The notes under the pieces were generated by a model. That model was not told the origin of the DNA. It made no database searches and saw nothing but the letters and a program-made list of their open reading frames with translations. From Gammaproteobacteria bacterium (lineage in GTDB: Bacteria > Pseudomonadota > Gammaproteobacteria > Pseudomonadales > Azotimanducaceae), in the NCBI GenBank assembly GCA_026707945.1, contig JAPOVV010000054.1:62001-126000 (forward strand): DNA of 64,000 nt, written 5' to 3'. Numbering within the stretch: the first letter of the stretch is position 1; every line of letters begins with the position of its first letter. Of this stretch, positions 34,938-44,227 are shown in pieces. The position numbers were made by a program, and so were the translations under genes.

Positions 34938-35351
34938 GCTTCAATCGTGAGGTCTAATGCGAATTCACTTAGCGGCGGCACAGACGTGAGGTCGATATTT
35001 TCACAATGGCGGATCCCGTCACAATTTCTATCGCTTCACCATTGCTATGTCGTTCGGTTACTACGGATTCAGAAAAACTCTATTTGAAATGGTTCCGCTA
35101 CCTATTTGTTGACTGAGTGTGACCTGATGGTGAGTTTGTTGCGAAAGAGTGCATTTGGATAAGAGCCATGTACGTTAAAGGGCACTCGACCATCTTAAAT
35201 AGACACCTGAAATGGCAGATTGGTGTCGCAAGCTGCTCGATCGAATTGTCGCTGCTCAAGAAATGAGCAGGCTCCGTGACAGAAGCTCGAAAATGAAAGA
35301 GCAACGACGCAAAAGATCACAATCAGACCCTCACTTGAAATCGAGCTAGGC
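34938..35351. other. Intergenic region without recognised gene
   Basis: 414 bp between the starts of the glycosyltransferase operon and the end of the serine hydrolase gene. A 68-codon minus-strand frame at 35098-35304 has no homology signal or ribosome-binding site and was not accepted. The operon promoter must lie near 34940-35000. Confidence 0.4.
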
Positions 35352-36488
35352 TTAAATCGAGTTGAAGAACGCCGCGCCCAACCCAAAGCCACGGGGATCA
35401 CCAAGTGCCCCTGCTTCCATCTTGTTCATAACGTACGAAAAGCATGCGCGTGAATCTAAGTCGACAACAATAGAAGAACCGCCGTACCCGCCCCAAAAGC
35501 ACGTATTTGGATTAACACCGATAGGCGAACTCTCGCTCCTTAACCCGTAACCCAGACCAAAAACCATCGGTACGCCAAGGACGAGGTCCATCCCATTTGT
35601 TTGTTCTTCCATAACGGAGAAGCAGGTCTCTTTCGAGAAAAGATCGACGCCGAAAGCACTTCCGTGGTTTGCCAAAATAGACTGCACTTTCACGACCGAC
35701 CGAGCATTACCGTGTCCATTGGCGGCCGGAATTTCTGCTTGTCGCCAGCCTGCAGTCCGGGTTTGGTCAATGTTGCTTGAGGGATTAAGGAACGTTCGAA
35801 TGCCGACGCTCTCAAGATCTGGCGCTGGCGCGTTGGGATCAGGCTCGGCATCGGGTGGGGGTATCAGCTCGGCAATACGATCGAAATACTTCGGATCGAC
35901 GCCAATATGAAAATCGGCGTCCAGTGGTGTCGCGATCTCATCCTTGAAATAGGACCCTATGGATTTGCCCGTGATGCGTTTGACGACTTCACCAAGCAGG
36001 TAGCCCTGGGTGAGCGCGTGATAACCACTCTGTGTGCCAGGCTCCCACCACGGCGCTTGTGCGGCTAATAAACCAACGATCTTGTCCCAGTCGTATAGGT
36101 CTTCCGGTTTCGTTCGTTCGTCCAGACCCGACAGCCCAGCGCTATGGCTGAGGAAATGCCGTACTTCAATGTCTTGCTTGCCGTTCTGGGCGAATTCGGG
36201 CCAGTATTTGGCAACCTTGTCAGTAACTGCAAGTTGCCCACGTTCTACGAGCAGTAGGATGCAAAGAAACGTCATGGTTTTGGTCGTGGAGTAAACATTC
36301 ACGATCGTGTCAGCATCCCAGGACTCGCTCTGTGCTGCGTCTCGATGACCGTTATGGATGTCCAAGACGAATTCGCCTTCGACTGTTGCGCTACAACTCG
36401 CGCCTATGTCGCCATATTCACTGAAGTTCTTTACGAAACGATCAACAACCGGTTGGAACTTGGTGTCGTAATTACCGGTGAAACTCAT
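35352..36488 (-). CDS. Serine hydrolase of the beta-lactamase/EstB family
   Basis: 378 residues, no signal peptide. The serine active-site motif S-x-x-K is present in IVNVYSTTKTMTFLCILLLVERG; the second motif lies in GYHALTQGYLLGEVV (Tyr), and the third position is occupied by FWGGYGGSSIVVD rather than KTG. This pattern is usual for class-C-like carboxylesterases and peptidases rather than true beta-lactamases. LSHSAGLSGLDE and WWEPGTQSGYHA are typical of the family. The substrate is likely an ester or amide; the gene stands alone. Confidence 0.85.
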   Translation of the reverse strand: MSFTGNYDTKFQPVVDRFVKNFSEYGDIGASCSATVEGEFVLDIHNGHRDAAQSESWDADTIVNVYSTTKTMTFLCILLLVERGQLAVTDKVAKYWPEFAQNGKQDIEVRHFLSHSAGLSGLDERTKPEDLYDWDKIVGLLAAQAPWWEPGTQSGYHALTQGYLLGEVVKRITGKSIGSYFKDEIATPLDADFHIGVDPKYFDRIAELIPPPDAEPDPNAPAPDLESVGIRTFLNPSSNIDQTRTAGWRQAEIPAANGHGNARSVVKVQSILANHGSAFGVDLFSKETCFSVMEEQTNGMDLVLGVPMVFGLGYGLRSESSPIGVNPNTCFWGGYGGSSIVVDLDSRACFSYVMNKMEAGALGDPRGFGLGAAFFNSI

Positions 36489-36827
36489 ATAGATGCACTC
36501 CTTCGTACACAGACATTCACAGCAGTCGGAAAGCGTGCAATTCTAAGATTCGGTAGCGTTTCGATTGACCGAAGCGATAACCCATCAAACCAGCTGATAC
36601 CGAAGCGAAATTGCGACTATTGATGCCGAATTTCTGAGTTGTGCACGTGCTCCATATCGATCTCGGCGATGGGTGGCTTGACGTTCCTTAGGAGGATCGA
36701 CCTGCGGATTCGATTTTTTGGACTTTTAGCTTTCTAAGATTTTGACGATCAGGATTGCGCAGTTTCATCAACGCTGTCCATCGGGTCTTAATCACGACAC
36801 ATAGTCTCGTTCTCAAAGGAGCTAGTC
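36489..36827. other. Intergenic region with leader of ankyrin gene
   Basis: 339 bp between divergent genes. AAGGAG at 36816-36821 is a strong ribosome-binding site for the ATG at 36828. Nothing else was identified. Confidence 0.45.
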
Positions 36828-38114
36828 ATGATGTGCATGAAATATCTATCGGCATTGTTAACTTGCTTTTTCTTTGTAATTAGGATCATGGCTCAGGATG
36901 AGGACGAAGAACGTCCTGCTAGTCTCATAGATATATCGTTTGGTCTAGGTCCGCCCTTACCATTCGACTATCTAGGTTTTTTTGATATTCCCGAAGACTG
37001 CAACGACTGGAATAGCCATACCTTTTTCCGTTCGGTAGACGCTGCAGACGTCAAAGTCTGCATCGAGAACGGCACAGACCCGACTATGCTTGACAAAGAC
37101 CTTCGAACGCCTTTGCACTATGCCGCGGGACGAATGCCCGTTCCCAGTGTTCTTGAGTCGTTACTAAACGCTGGTAGTGATCCGAATGCCCGCGACGCAT
37201 ACGGTCGTACACCTTTGCATGAAATAACATTAAATTCACCAGTCACTCGGGCAATCGAGGTGCTCATTCGACACGGCGCGGATCCGACGCTCGTCGATTC
37301 GAATTCAAGAACACCGCTACATTTTGCGGCTGAAACGTCTTTTAGTCCGGCGACGATTGAGTTGATAGTTGATGCTGGTGCAGACCCGAACGCTCGAACA
37401 GCACGCGGGTGGTCGCCCTTACATCACGCGGCGGATGATTCCGATAGTGTGGATGTAATGCGTATGCTGGTTCAACTTGGCGCGGACCCAAACCTGCTTG
37501 ACAATAACGGTCGGACACCATTACACCTAGCGGCGACGCGTTCTGATCGGTCAATTCTGAGGTACTTAATAGAAGCAGGTGTTAATCCAGGTGCGCTTGA
37601 CAATCGAGGACAGACACCTATGTTCTTCGCTAGAGACGAGCCGATAGTTGAAGATCTTCTTAGTGAAGGCATGAGCGCTCGAACTCGCGATATCACTGGA
37701 AAAACCCCGCTACATCACGTGCTCGAGGAAGAGTACGACCTCGATCTGGTCGAAGCCTTACTAAGCGGTGGCGCTGACCCTGGAATGACAGACGAACGTG
37801 GCCGGACGCCGCTGCATCTCTTGTATAAGGGTTGGGATCGTAGTCGAACTGTCAAATCGGTCATTCACGAGTTGCTGGCTTATGGTGCGGACCTTAATGC
37901 TCAAGACAACGACGGTAATACGCCGCTTCACCTAGCAGCGGGATCGGGTGCTATAGGACAGAATGAAGAAAATGTGATCATGGCACTGTTGGACGCTGGC
38001 GCGGATCCGACGATGCGGAACGCCAAGGGTGAAATCCCGTGGGACATTGTCGGAAGACCAGTTCACGTTGGTGACGACGATGTGATCAATCATTTACGAA
38101 ATGTCTCGCAATAG
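36828..38114 (+). CDS. Secreted ankyrin-repeat protein
   Basis: 428 residues with a signal peptide (MMCMKYLSALLTCFFFVIRIMAQ). From about residue 75 to the C terminus run about nine to ten ankyrin repeats with the usual spacing, for example DLRTPLHYAAG, AYGRTPLHEI, SNSRTPLHFAAE, ARGWSPLHHAAD, NNGRTPLHLAAT, ERGRTPLHLLY and NDGNTPLHLAAG, most preceded by L-x-x-G-A-D-P. Repeats 5-6 diverge (RGQTPMFFARDEPI). Export suggests contact with periplasmic proteins or, in host-associated bacteria, with eukaryotic targets; that is inference. The start is fixed by AAGGAG 6 nt upstream. Confidence 0.88.
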   Translation: MMCMKYLSALLTCFFFVIRIMAQDEDEERPASLIDISFGLGPPLPFDYLGFFDIPEDCNDWNSHTFFRSVDAADVKVCIENGTDPTMLDKDLRTPLHYAAGRMPVPSVLESLLNAGSDPNARDAYGRTPLHEITLNSPVTRAIEVLIRHGADPTLVDSNSRTPLHFAAETSFSPATIELIVDAGADPNARTARGWSPLHHAADDSDSVDVMRMLVQLGADPNLLDNNGRTPLHLAATRSDRSILRYLIEAGVNPGALDNRGQTPMFFARDEPIVEDLLSEGMSARTRDITGKTPLHHVLEEEYDLDLVEALLSGGADPGMTDERGRTPLHLLYKGWDRSRTVKSVIHELLAYGADLNAQDNDGNTPLHLAAGSGAIGQNEENVIMALLDAGADPTMRNAKGEIPWDIVGRPVHVGDDDVINHLRNVSQ

Positions 38115-38270
38115 CGCGACACGCGTTAGCCATCGATTCGATAGCACCTAACCATCGTCGCTGTACCGCGCTCCACTGAAGCGTACTTGGTGTAGTAGCT
38201 AGGATTTGATTGCGCTTAAAGGATAGACCGAGGTTAGTCTAGATATGCAGTGCTAATCGATTCTTGCGGC

Positions 38271-38298
38271 TTGTCATTGTTTGGGATTTCGCTAAACT
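38271..38298 (+). promoter_or_regulatory. Candidate sigma-70 promoter for rpsA
   Basis: TTGTCA at 38271-38276 and TAAACT at 38293-38298 are separated by 16 bp. This would leave a leader of about 165 nt before rpsA, agreeing with the long, S1-autoregulated leaders of Gammaproteobacteria. Based on pattern only. Confidence 0.4.
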
Positions 38299-38471
38299 TA
38301 TCCGCCTGCAATCCCGCACTCAACTACTTCTTACCGTTTTCCACACCTTTATATCGGCCGCCTTCGCGGTTCGTTTATTCCTTTCTATACCTTTCATCCT
38401 TAGCGACGAATCAGGAAAGGTGTAGCTTGGTGTCACGCAATACGTAAGTTTCAACCAGTCTTTGGAGTTAT

Positions 38472-40148
38472 ATGAGCGAAAGTTTTGAGCAACTCTTGAA
38501 TGAGAGTTTCCGAGAAGTCGAACAAGGTTCCATCATCAATGGCACCGTAGTCGACATGGACGACGAGAGCATTACCGTGAATGTCGGACTTAAGTCCGAA
38601 GGGGTGATTTCGAAAGACCAGTTTATGTCGGCCGGCGAAAAGATGCCTGAAGTCGGCGACATCGTGAAAGTTGCCATGGAAACCATTGACGACGGCTCAG
38701 GCGAAACAAGACTTTCGCGCGAGAAAGCCAAGCGTGCCGAAACGTGGGACATGCTTGAAGAGAGCTTTGATAGCAAGGAACCTGTGAAGGGCATCTTGAA
38801 CGGACGCGTAAAAGGTGGCTACACAGTCGACGTCAACGATGTCCGTGCATTTTTGCCCGGTTCACTGCTTGATATTCGACCCGTACCAGATCCGACCGTA
38901 TTAGAAGGTCAGACGCTGGAGTTTCAGGTCATCAAGCTCGATCAGAAACGCAACAACGTGGTGCTGTCGAGAAAGGCAATCCTTGAGGAAGCATTCAGTG
39001 AAGAACGCGAAGCACTGTTAGCGTCTTTGCAGGAAGGCCAGGTCAAAGAAGGTATCGTCAAGAACCTTACCGAATATGGCGCATTTGTAGATCTAGGCGG
39101 TATCGACGGTCTATTGCATGTCACGGATATGGCGTGGCGTCGCATCCGGCATCCGAGTGAAATGGTGCAGGTTGGTGATTCCATCGAAGTGAAGGTACTT
39201 TCCTACGATCCTGAGCGCCAACGCGTGTCTTTAGGTACAAAGCAGCTTGGGGACGATCCGTGGGTAGATATCGTTCAGCGCTATCCTCGCGGTACGAGGG
39301 TACAAGCGCGGGTGACCAACATCACGGACTACGGCTGCTTCGCTGAACTCGAAGAAGGTGTCGAGGGTCTTGTGCACGTATCCGAAATGGACTGGGTGAA
39401 TCACAGTGTGATTCCGTCGAAGGTCGTGACCAAGGACGACATCGTTGAAGTCATGGTGCTCGATATTGATGAAGAGCGTCGTCGCGTATCGCTTGGTATC
39501 AAGCAGTGTCGTGAAAATCCGTGGGAACTCTTCCACGAGACCCATAAAGTTGGCGAAGCGATTAGTGGCACGATCAAGGCGATCACCGATTTCGGTATTT
39601 TTATTGGCCTGCCGGGCAATGTTGACGGTCTCGTCCATGTAAGTGATCTGTCGTGGGACGAAAAGAACGAAGAAGTTATCCGCCGTTACAGTAAAGGCGA
39701 AGAAGTCGAAGCTCGCATCCTTCAGATCGACGCTGGAAAAGAACGTATCTCGCTCGGCATCAAGCAACTACAAGATGACGTATTTGCGGACTACACTGCG
39801 GCGAACGGCCGAAACTCAATCGTGACCGGTACGATCACTGAAGTAACGGCAAAAGACGCCATCGTGCAACTTGCGACCGGTGTCGAGGGTACATTACGAG
39901 CGAGTGAGGTTGGCCTCGAACCGGTAGAAGACGTTCGACATCATCTAAAGGTGGGGGACGATCTTACGGCGAAGATCGTCAACGTCGATCAGAGAGGTCG
40001 CTCGATCTCGCTTTCGGTTAAAGCGAGGTTGCAGCAAGATGAGCGGGAAGCACACGCCGAATACCAGAAAAAACAAGAAGAAGAGTCCTCGCGATCGGAA
40101 ACGGTTGGCGACCTAGTTAAGACTCAGCTCGAAGAAGGTAGTTCTTAG
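38472..40148 (+). CDS. rpsA: 30S ribosomal protein S1
   Basis: 558 residues, the size of E. coli S1 (557). Six S1 (OB-fold) domains occur in order; those of domains 3-6 share [44 protein letters not shown] and [20 protein letters not shown]. The N terminus ([20 protein letters not shown]) matches the ribosome-binding region. S1 binds mRNA on the 30S subunit and aids translation initiation. A GGAG at 38464-38467 is the ribosome-binding site. It heads the rpsA-ihfB-lapA group; cmk is not upstream. Confidence 0.96.
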   Translation: MSESFEQLLNESFREVEQGSIINGTVVDMDDESITVNVGLKSEGVISKDQFMSAGEKMPEVGDIVKVAMETIDDGSGETRLSREKAKRAETWDMLEESFDSKEPVKGILNGRVKGGYTVDVNDVRAFLPGSLLDIRPVPDPTVLEGQTLEFQVIKLDQKRNNVVLSRKAILEEAFSEEREALLASLQEGQVKEGIVKNLTEYGAFVDLGGIDGLLHVTDMAWRRIRHPSEMVQVGDSIEVKVLSYDPERQRVSLGTKQLGDDPWVDIVQRYPRGTRVQARVTNITDYGCFAELEEGVEGLVHVSEMDWVNHSVIPSKVVTKDDIVEVMVLDIDEERRRVSLGIKQCRENPWELFHETHKVGEAISGTIKAITDFGIFIGLPGNVDGLVHVSDLSWDEKNEEVIRRYSKGEEVEARILQIDAGKERISLGIKQLQDDVFADYTAANGRNSIVTGTITEVTAKDAIVQLATGVEGTLRASEVGLEPVEDVRHHLKVGDDLTAKIVNVDQRGRSISLSVKARLQQDEREAHAEYQKKQEEESSRSETVGDLVKTQLEEGSS

Positions 40149-40233
40149 TGCATGATCTTCTCTGGGGATGACTCGTTAATCTCATGTGTCAGCGCCACCG
40201 AATTAAGCTCGGACTAGACGACGGCGATTCGCT

Positions 40234-40521
40234 GTGACAAAAAGCGAATTGGTGAGCTCGCTTGCCCAGCAATACGAGACGCTCCTTCCGCCAGAAGATT
40301 TAGAACTTGCGGTCGACCTCATCCTTGACGAACTAAGCGAGGCGATCGCAGACGACCGGGGCGTCGAAATCCGTGGGTTTGGATCGTTTCGGAATAGGCA
40401 CTGGAAACCGCGACGGGGGCGAAATCCAAAAACGGGTGCATCCGTGGAACTAGGCGTTCGTCGAATACCCTTTTTTAAACCGGGTCGTGAACTACGCGAA
40501 GCGGTCGCACATCAGAGCTGA
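40234..40521 (+). CDS. ihfB: Integration host factor subunit beta
   Basis: 95 residues from a GTG. MTKSELVSSLAQQ at the start, then GFGSFRNRHWKPRRGRNPKTGASVEL with the DNA-bending beta-arm and the conserved R-x-x-R-N-P-x-T-G, and VRRIPFFKPGRELREAV at the end are diagnostic. IHF-beta pairs with IHF-alpha, bends DNA and assists recombination and transcription. The gene follows rpsA by 85 bp, as in most gammaproteobacteria. Confidence 0.93.
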   Translation: MTKSELVSSLAQQYETLLPPEDLELAVDLILDELSEAIADDRGVEIRGFGSFRNRHWKPRRGRNPKTGASVELGVRRIPFFKPGRELREAVAHQS

Positions 40522-40589
40522 CAATCTCCCCGATTCAAGGTTAGGATATAGCTACTCGTGTTTGATCGACTAGCTCGCGGTAGACCATC

Positions 40590-40964
40590 ATGAAGACATT
40601 CGGGCGACTGCTGTTCTATCTCGTACTCGTCGGTGTCCTGTTGTTTTGGACGGTCTTCACGGTTTATAACCCCGATCCCTTATCGCTCAAGTTGCTGAAC
40701 TGGCAATCGATGTCGTTACCAATCTCCGTTTGGCTACTCGGTGCGTTCACCTTGGGCGGAATTGGTGGCATTCTGCTCTGCGCAGGAGGCTATTTCAAAG
40801 GGAAGGCTGCACAGAAAGATCTCAAGCTTGAGCTCGAACGGCAGCAAGTTGAGGAAGAAGAGTCAAGAGATCGTTCGAATGCCTTACAATCCACGAGAAC
40901 ACGACCCATGAGTGTCGCAAACCCACCTTCGACCGACGTGTCGGCCGCATCAGAAAAGGACTAA
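40590..40964 (+). CDS. lapA: LapA-family (DUF1049) inner-membrane protein
   Basis: 124 residues: two transmembrane helices (LLFYLVLVGVLLFWTVFTVY and ISVWLLGAFTLGGIGGILLC) flanking a short loop with NPDPLSLKLLNW, then a coiled-coil-like cytosolic tail (KDLKLELERQQVEEEE). This is the layout of LapA, which with LapB controls LPS assembly and LpxC turnover in E. coli. Position after ihfB fits. The LapB (TPR) gene that normally follows is absent; the Yip1 array begins 3 bp later. Confidence 0.88.
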   Translation: MKTFGRLLFYLVLVGVLLFWTVFTVYNPDPLSLKLLNWQSMSLPISVWLLGAFTLGGIGGILLCAGGYFKGKAAQKDLKLELERQQVEEEESRDRSNALQSTRTRPMSVANPPSTDVSAASEKD

Positions 40965-40967
40965 ATA

Positions 40968-41678
40968 ATGAAAGCACTGATTGCGATCTTTACGGATCCA
41001 CGGGCTGTGTTTGAAGAACAACGCGAGGAACCGAAGTGGCTTGCGCCTGCATTAGTCATTCTTGCGTTCACGATCGTGTCTGGCGTTGCGGTCACGATGC
41101 TCGTTGATGTTGAAGCGGTGGCGCGAGCGGATCTTGAGCAAACGATCGAAACATTTGAACGTCAAGGCATGCCACAGGAGACCATTGACGAGATGCGAGC
41201 TGCAACTGCGCAGCAGCTTTCCTTAGCCGCGAATCCGATTGTTGCGATAGGTTCTGCCGTGCTTGGTGCGATCGTAATTTTCTTTGTACTTGCACTCGTT
41301 CACGCGCTCTACTTTATGGTCGTTGGAAAGATCATGAAGACGGGACATGATTTCTCAGATTGGTTCGCTCTTTCGGTATGGGGTCGGATGCCTTGGGTTA
41401 TCGTCGCGATTGTTACAGTTGTTGCTGCGCTCGTCATGAGTCCGCAGACGGACTTGACGGCTTATAACCTATTGGCATTTTCGACGTGGATGACTCTACC
41501 GAATGAGAACCACATGATCTTCGGTCAAGCGGTAAAGACGTTAGACATCGTGGTAATCTGGTCGATTGTGATTTTGACTGTCGGCTTTGACAGCTGGACC
41601 GAACGCGGAATGGGTGTTTCGTTAGCCGTTGTGGCTGTACCCTATGTTGTGGTCTACGGTTTATTGATGCTTCTGTAG
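40968..41678 (+). CDS. Yip1-family membrane protein, array copy 1
   Basis: 236 residues. The N-terminal signature LIAIFTDPRAVFEEQREEPKWLAPALV is the family's standard first block. One helix follows, then a charged loop of about 45 residues (VEAVARADLEQTIETFERQG), then four helices with HDFSDWFALSVWGRMPWVIVA, the conserved DW-x-A-x-SVW motif. The C-terminal helices include VVIWSIVILTVGFDSWTERG. It follows lapA by 3 bp, so is transcribed with it. Yip1 proteins act in membrane traffic in eukaryotes; the bacterial role is unknown. Confidence 0.72.
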   Translation: MKALIAIFTDPRAVFEEQREEPKWLAPALVILAFTIVSGVAVTMLVDVEAVARADLEQTIETFERQGMPQETIDEMRAATAQQLSLAANPIVAIGSAVLGAIVIFFVLALVHALYFMVVGKIMKTGHDFSDWFALSVWGRMPWVIVAIVTVVAALVMSPQTDLTAYNLLAFSTWMTLPNENHMIFGQAVKTLDIVVIWSIVILTVGFDSWTERGMGVSLAVVAVPYVVVYGLLMLL

Positions 41679-41847
41679 TCGGCCTCGCTCCGTAGAGCGT
41701 TACCTACTTTACATCAGACACCACCTTCCGCGCGTTCTTTCGGGTAGTCATTCCGCGTGTGAACAACTAGCACCATCAGAACTGGCGCGAACGTGCGGTA
41801 GGCGTACAGAATGTCGGTCTCAGTCGCATTTCATTCGAAACTATTAA

Positions 41848-42666
41848 ATGAACACGCGTGAAGCTCTTCAGAAGATCTTTGCCCGCCCGAGCGAGGTCTT
41901 CGTTGCGTTAAGGCAGCAACGGATTTGGGTCCTTGCGGCGTTTGTTCTCGTAGCTGTCGTAGTAGCTCATAGCGCGCTTATTGGTTACTCGGCGGCTCAA
42001 GCGTATGCAGAGTATGTGCCTTCCGAAGCGGACCGAGAACGATATGAAAAGTTTTTAGAGGAATATCGAGAGGAGATTGAAGCAGCTCAAGAATCTGCGC
42101 GAGGCGGGATCGTAGATGTCGATGGTTGGGCCGGAAGCGCAACCAGCGAGAGCACGGTTTTTGTTAGCGTTGCGAGCCGCGGAATCCCGCTCTTTAATGT
42201 GGCGATTGCCTTTTTAGCTCTTCTGATCGCGGTTGGTATAGAAGTTGCATATTTCAAGGTTGTGGGTTCACGAATGCAACTCTCCTTTAAATCTAAGGAT
42301 TGGATAGCGTTCTCGGTTTGGAGTCGAATTCCTGCCGCGGTTCTAGCTTTTTTAGGCGTCATTTTGGTTCTGTTGTTTTCGGGATACCAAGCCAATATTG
42401 TGAATTACGAGTTATTCTCGATTGCTAGGTGGATACCGCTTCCGTTTAGACCTGACCGTGGCGTAAATATCCTCAATATCGACGTCTATCACCTTGATGC
42501 CGCTTTGGTCTGGCTTATCGCGTTACAAACGATAGGGTTTCGAATTTGGTCGGGTCGGAGTTTCATCGTTTCGTTCTCGATAGTTGCGATTCCGACTGCG
42601 ATTTTGTATGCGGCTGTCATATGGATGTCGTTGGATATCGCCTTTTGGGCTTTACTAGTGAGTTAG
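41848..42666 (+). CDS. Yip1-family membrane protein, array copy 2
   Basis: 272 residues. Signature EALQKIFARPSEVFVALRQQRIWVLAAFV, first helix, then a long charged loop (EYVPSEADRERYEKFLEEYR and onward, about 70 residues), then four helices with KDWIAFSVWSRIPAAVLAFL and LVWLIALQTIGFRIWSGRS at the end. The loop is much longer and unlike that of copy 1, whereas the membrane core is closely conserved. 169 bp separates it from copy 1. Confidence 0.72.
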   Translation: MNTREALQKIFARPSEVFVALRQQRIWVLAAFVLVAVVVAHSALIGYSAAQAYAEYVPSEADRERYEKFLEEYREEIEAAQESARGGIVDVDGWAGSATSESTVFVSVASRGIPLFNVAIAFLALLIAVGIEVAYFKVVGSRMQLSFKSKDWIAFSVWSRIPAAVLAFLGVILVLLFSGYQANIVNYELFSIARWIPLPFRPDRGVNILNIDVYHLDAALVWLIALQTIGFRIWSGRSFIVSFSIVAIPTAILYAAVIWMSLDIAFWALLVS

Positions 42667-42756
42667 TGATCGCTGTGTCTGCCGAATTCAAGCGCTGTTG
42701 GGCTTTAAATAGAACCGGTAACTACGGGTTATAGGTTCTGCTTTTTTATTACGTTC

Positions 42757-43548
42757 ATGAATTCTCCGAAAGACGCAACCCTACTTAGTTCATGGCAGTG
42801 CTTGAGTCGAATCTTCTATCGACCGAGCGAAGTTTTCGCCGCTCAGAAGCTGAAGCGTACGTGGGTGAGCGTACTGTGTTTAGTAGTCGTCTTGTCTCAC
42901 ATCGATTTAGCACTAATCCATCTGATTTCCACAAGGTACGTATCGATTATCGCTCTAGGGCAATCAGAAGCATCTAGATCAAGAGACGAAACTGGATCGA
43001 GCCATTCGAGTTCTGCCGTGGGAATTGATCGGCAAATCGGTCGCGACACCGTCCCCGTGATCAGAGATGGTGATCAGCGTTCGAGTAGCGAATTAGAGTC
43101 TTTCGTCACTGAGTACTTGGGAATATTCATCATCTTCGTTTTGCTGTTCGGATTGACTACGCTACTTCTGATCTATACGTTTTATTTCAGAATTGTCGGT
43201 GGATTGCTAGGTCTCGAATTGAAACTCAATCATTGGCTGGCGTTAGTAGCGTGGAGTCATGTACCAGGAAAGGTGCTCTCGCTAGCGGTTACTAGCTTGT
43301 TGGTCGTTTCACTGTACACATCAAGCGAATTGTTTGGGGACGAATCGACTATCGTATCGCGACTACTAGATGTGACGGGCATTTCGATCGATTCAGTTAG
43401 TAACTTTCTAAATTACCGGACGATTGCGAATATATGGCCGATCGTTCTTCTAACGATCGGTTTTCGCGATTGGTCGGGAAGGAGTGTGCTGTTTTCGTTC
43501 GTGATTGCAGTTGCGCCGTACGTTCTATTCCTTGCGCTACTTAGCTGA
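42757..43548 (+). CDS. Yip1-family membrane protein, array copy 3
   Basis: 263 residues. Signature CLSRIFYRPSEVFAAQKLKRTWVSVL, first helix, a serine-rich loop with SRSRDETGSSHSSSAVGIDR, then helices from LGIFIIFVLLFGLTTLLLIY; the family motif appears as LNHWLALVAWSHVPGKVL, with H replacing D in the usual DW. The ending IVLLTIGFRDWSGRSVLF is shared. It has drifted more than copies 2 and 5, but the frame is intact. 90 bp separates it from copy 2. Confidence 0.68.
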   Translation: MNSPKDATLLSSWQCLSRIFYRPSEVFAAQKLKRTWVSVLCLVVVLSHIDLALIHLISTRYVSIIALGQSEASRSRDETGSSHSSSAVGIDRQIGRDTVPVIRDGDQRSSSELESFVTEYLGIFIIFVLLFGLTTLLLIYTFYFRIVGGLLGLELKLNHWLALVAWSHVPGKVLSLAVTSLLVVSLYTSSELFGDESTIVSRLLDVTGISIDSVSNFLNYRTIANIWPIVLLTIGFRDWSGRSVLFSFVIAVAPYVLFLALLS

Positions 43549-43700
43549 CTAGATGTGTGAATAGATCCGTCGTTTACGCGCTACTGCGAATATAGACGAT
43601 CTTCTGCACCGGGGAGATGCACAGCGAAATGCACTTCAAAACTACGTTTTAGCTGATTGCAAAACCCTTTTTTAGTTTCTGTGCGACCGCATTTCGCGGT

Positions 43701-44143
43701 ATGAACACTCTGTCGGCGAACGAACGGCAAGTCTATAGACATTGCTAACCATCTTCTATCGACCATGGGAGACCTTTAGGTCGCTAAAGGCTGATCGTAC
43801 GTGGTTCGTGGACGTTCTTGTGTTTGTTTTTTTCGTGTACTCGATTGTTCAGGTTGGATTCAACTGGCCAATGTGGCAAACGATTCATCAGCCGATAGAC
43901 AAGCAGTCGGAGCATCTCGACCGACCTAAGTGAAACGGGATGGACAATGAACTCCGCAGCGAGCTAGATTCGCCTCAGTCTCGCGAAATTGACGCACAAT
44001 CGGAGATCGAATCGCCGCAAGTGATCAGAAGACTGAGGTTCGACTAGGATTTCATCACCTATTTATCAACGTTGTTGTTTCCGACCGTTCTCACGATCGT
44101 TCCAGTTCTTATTTCTTATACGATCGGTTGGTTTTCGTTCTGA
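43701..44143 (+). pseudogene. Decayed Yip1 copy 4 of the array
   Basis: The ATG at 43701 gives MNTLSANERQ, like the MNT-x-x-AL start of other copies, but the frame then shifts. A second phase opens at 43742 with LTIFYRPWETFRSLKADRTWF, the family signature, and one helix (VFVFFVYSIVQV). It stops at 43933. A third phase (about 44051-44143) resembles the second helix (TYLSTLLFPTVLTIVPVLISYTI) and ends there. The DW-SVW region and C-terminal helices are missing. It is clearly a non-functional copy lying between two intact ones. Confidence 0.65.
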
Positions 44144-44227
44144 CATATTCAGTTTCTGCGATAACGTGCAAGTATTGAACACGATAATCTGTCGAGTTTA
44201 CGTATTAGCGTCAAATAGTTTTTTTAC

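Noticed and set aside
35098..35304. 68-codon minus-strand frame before the glycosyltransferase operon
   Set aside because: No ribosome-binding site or family signal; lies in a region with no coding bias.
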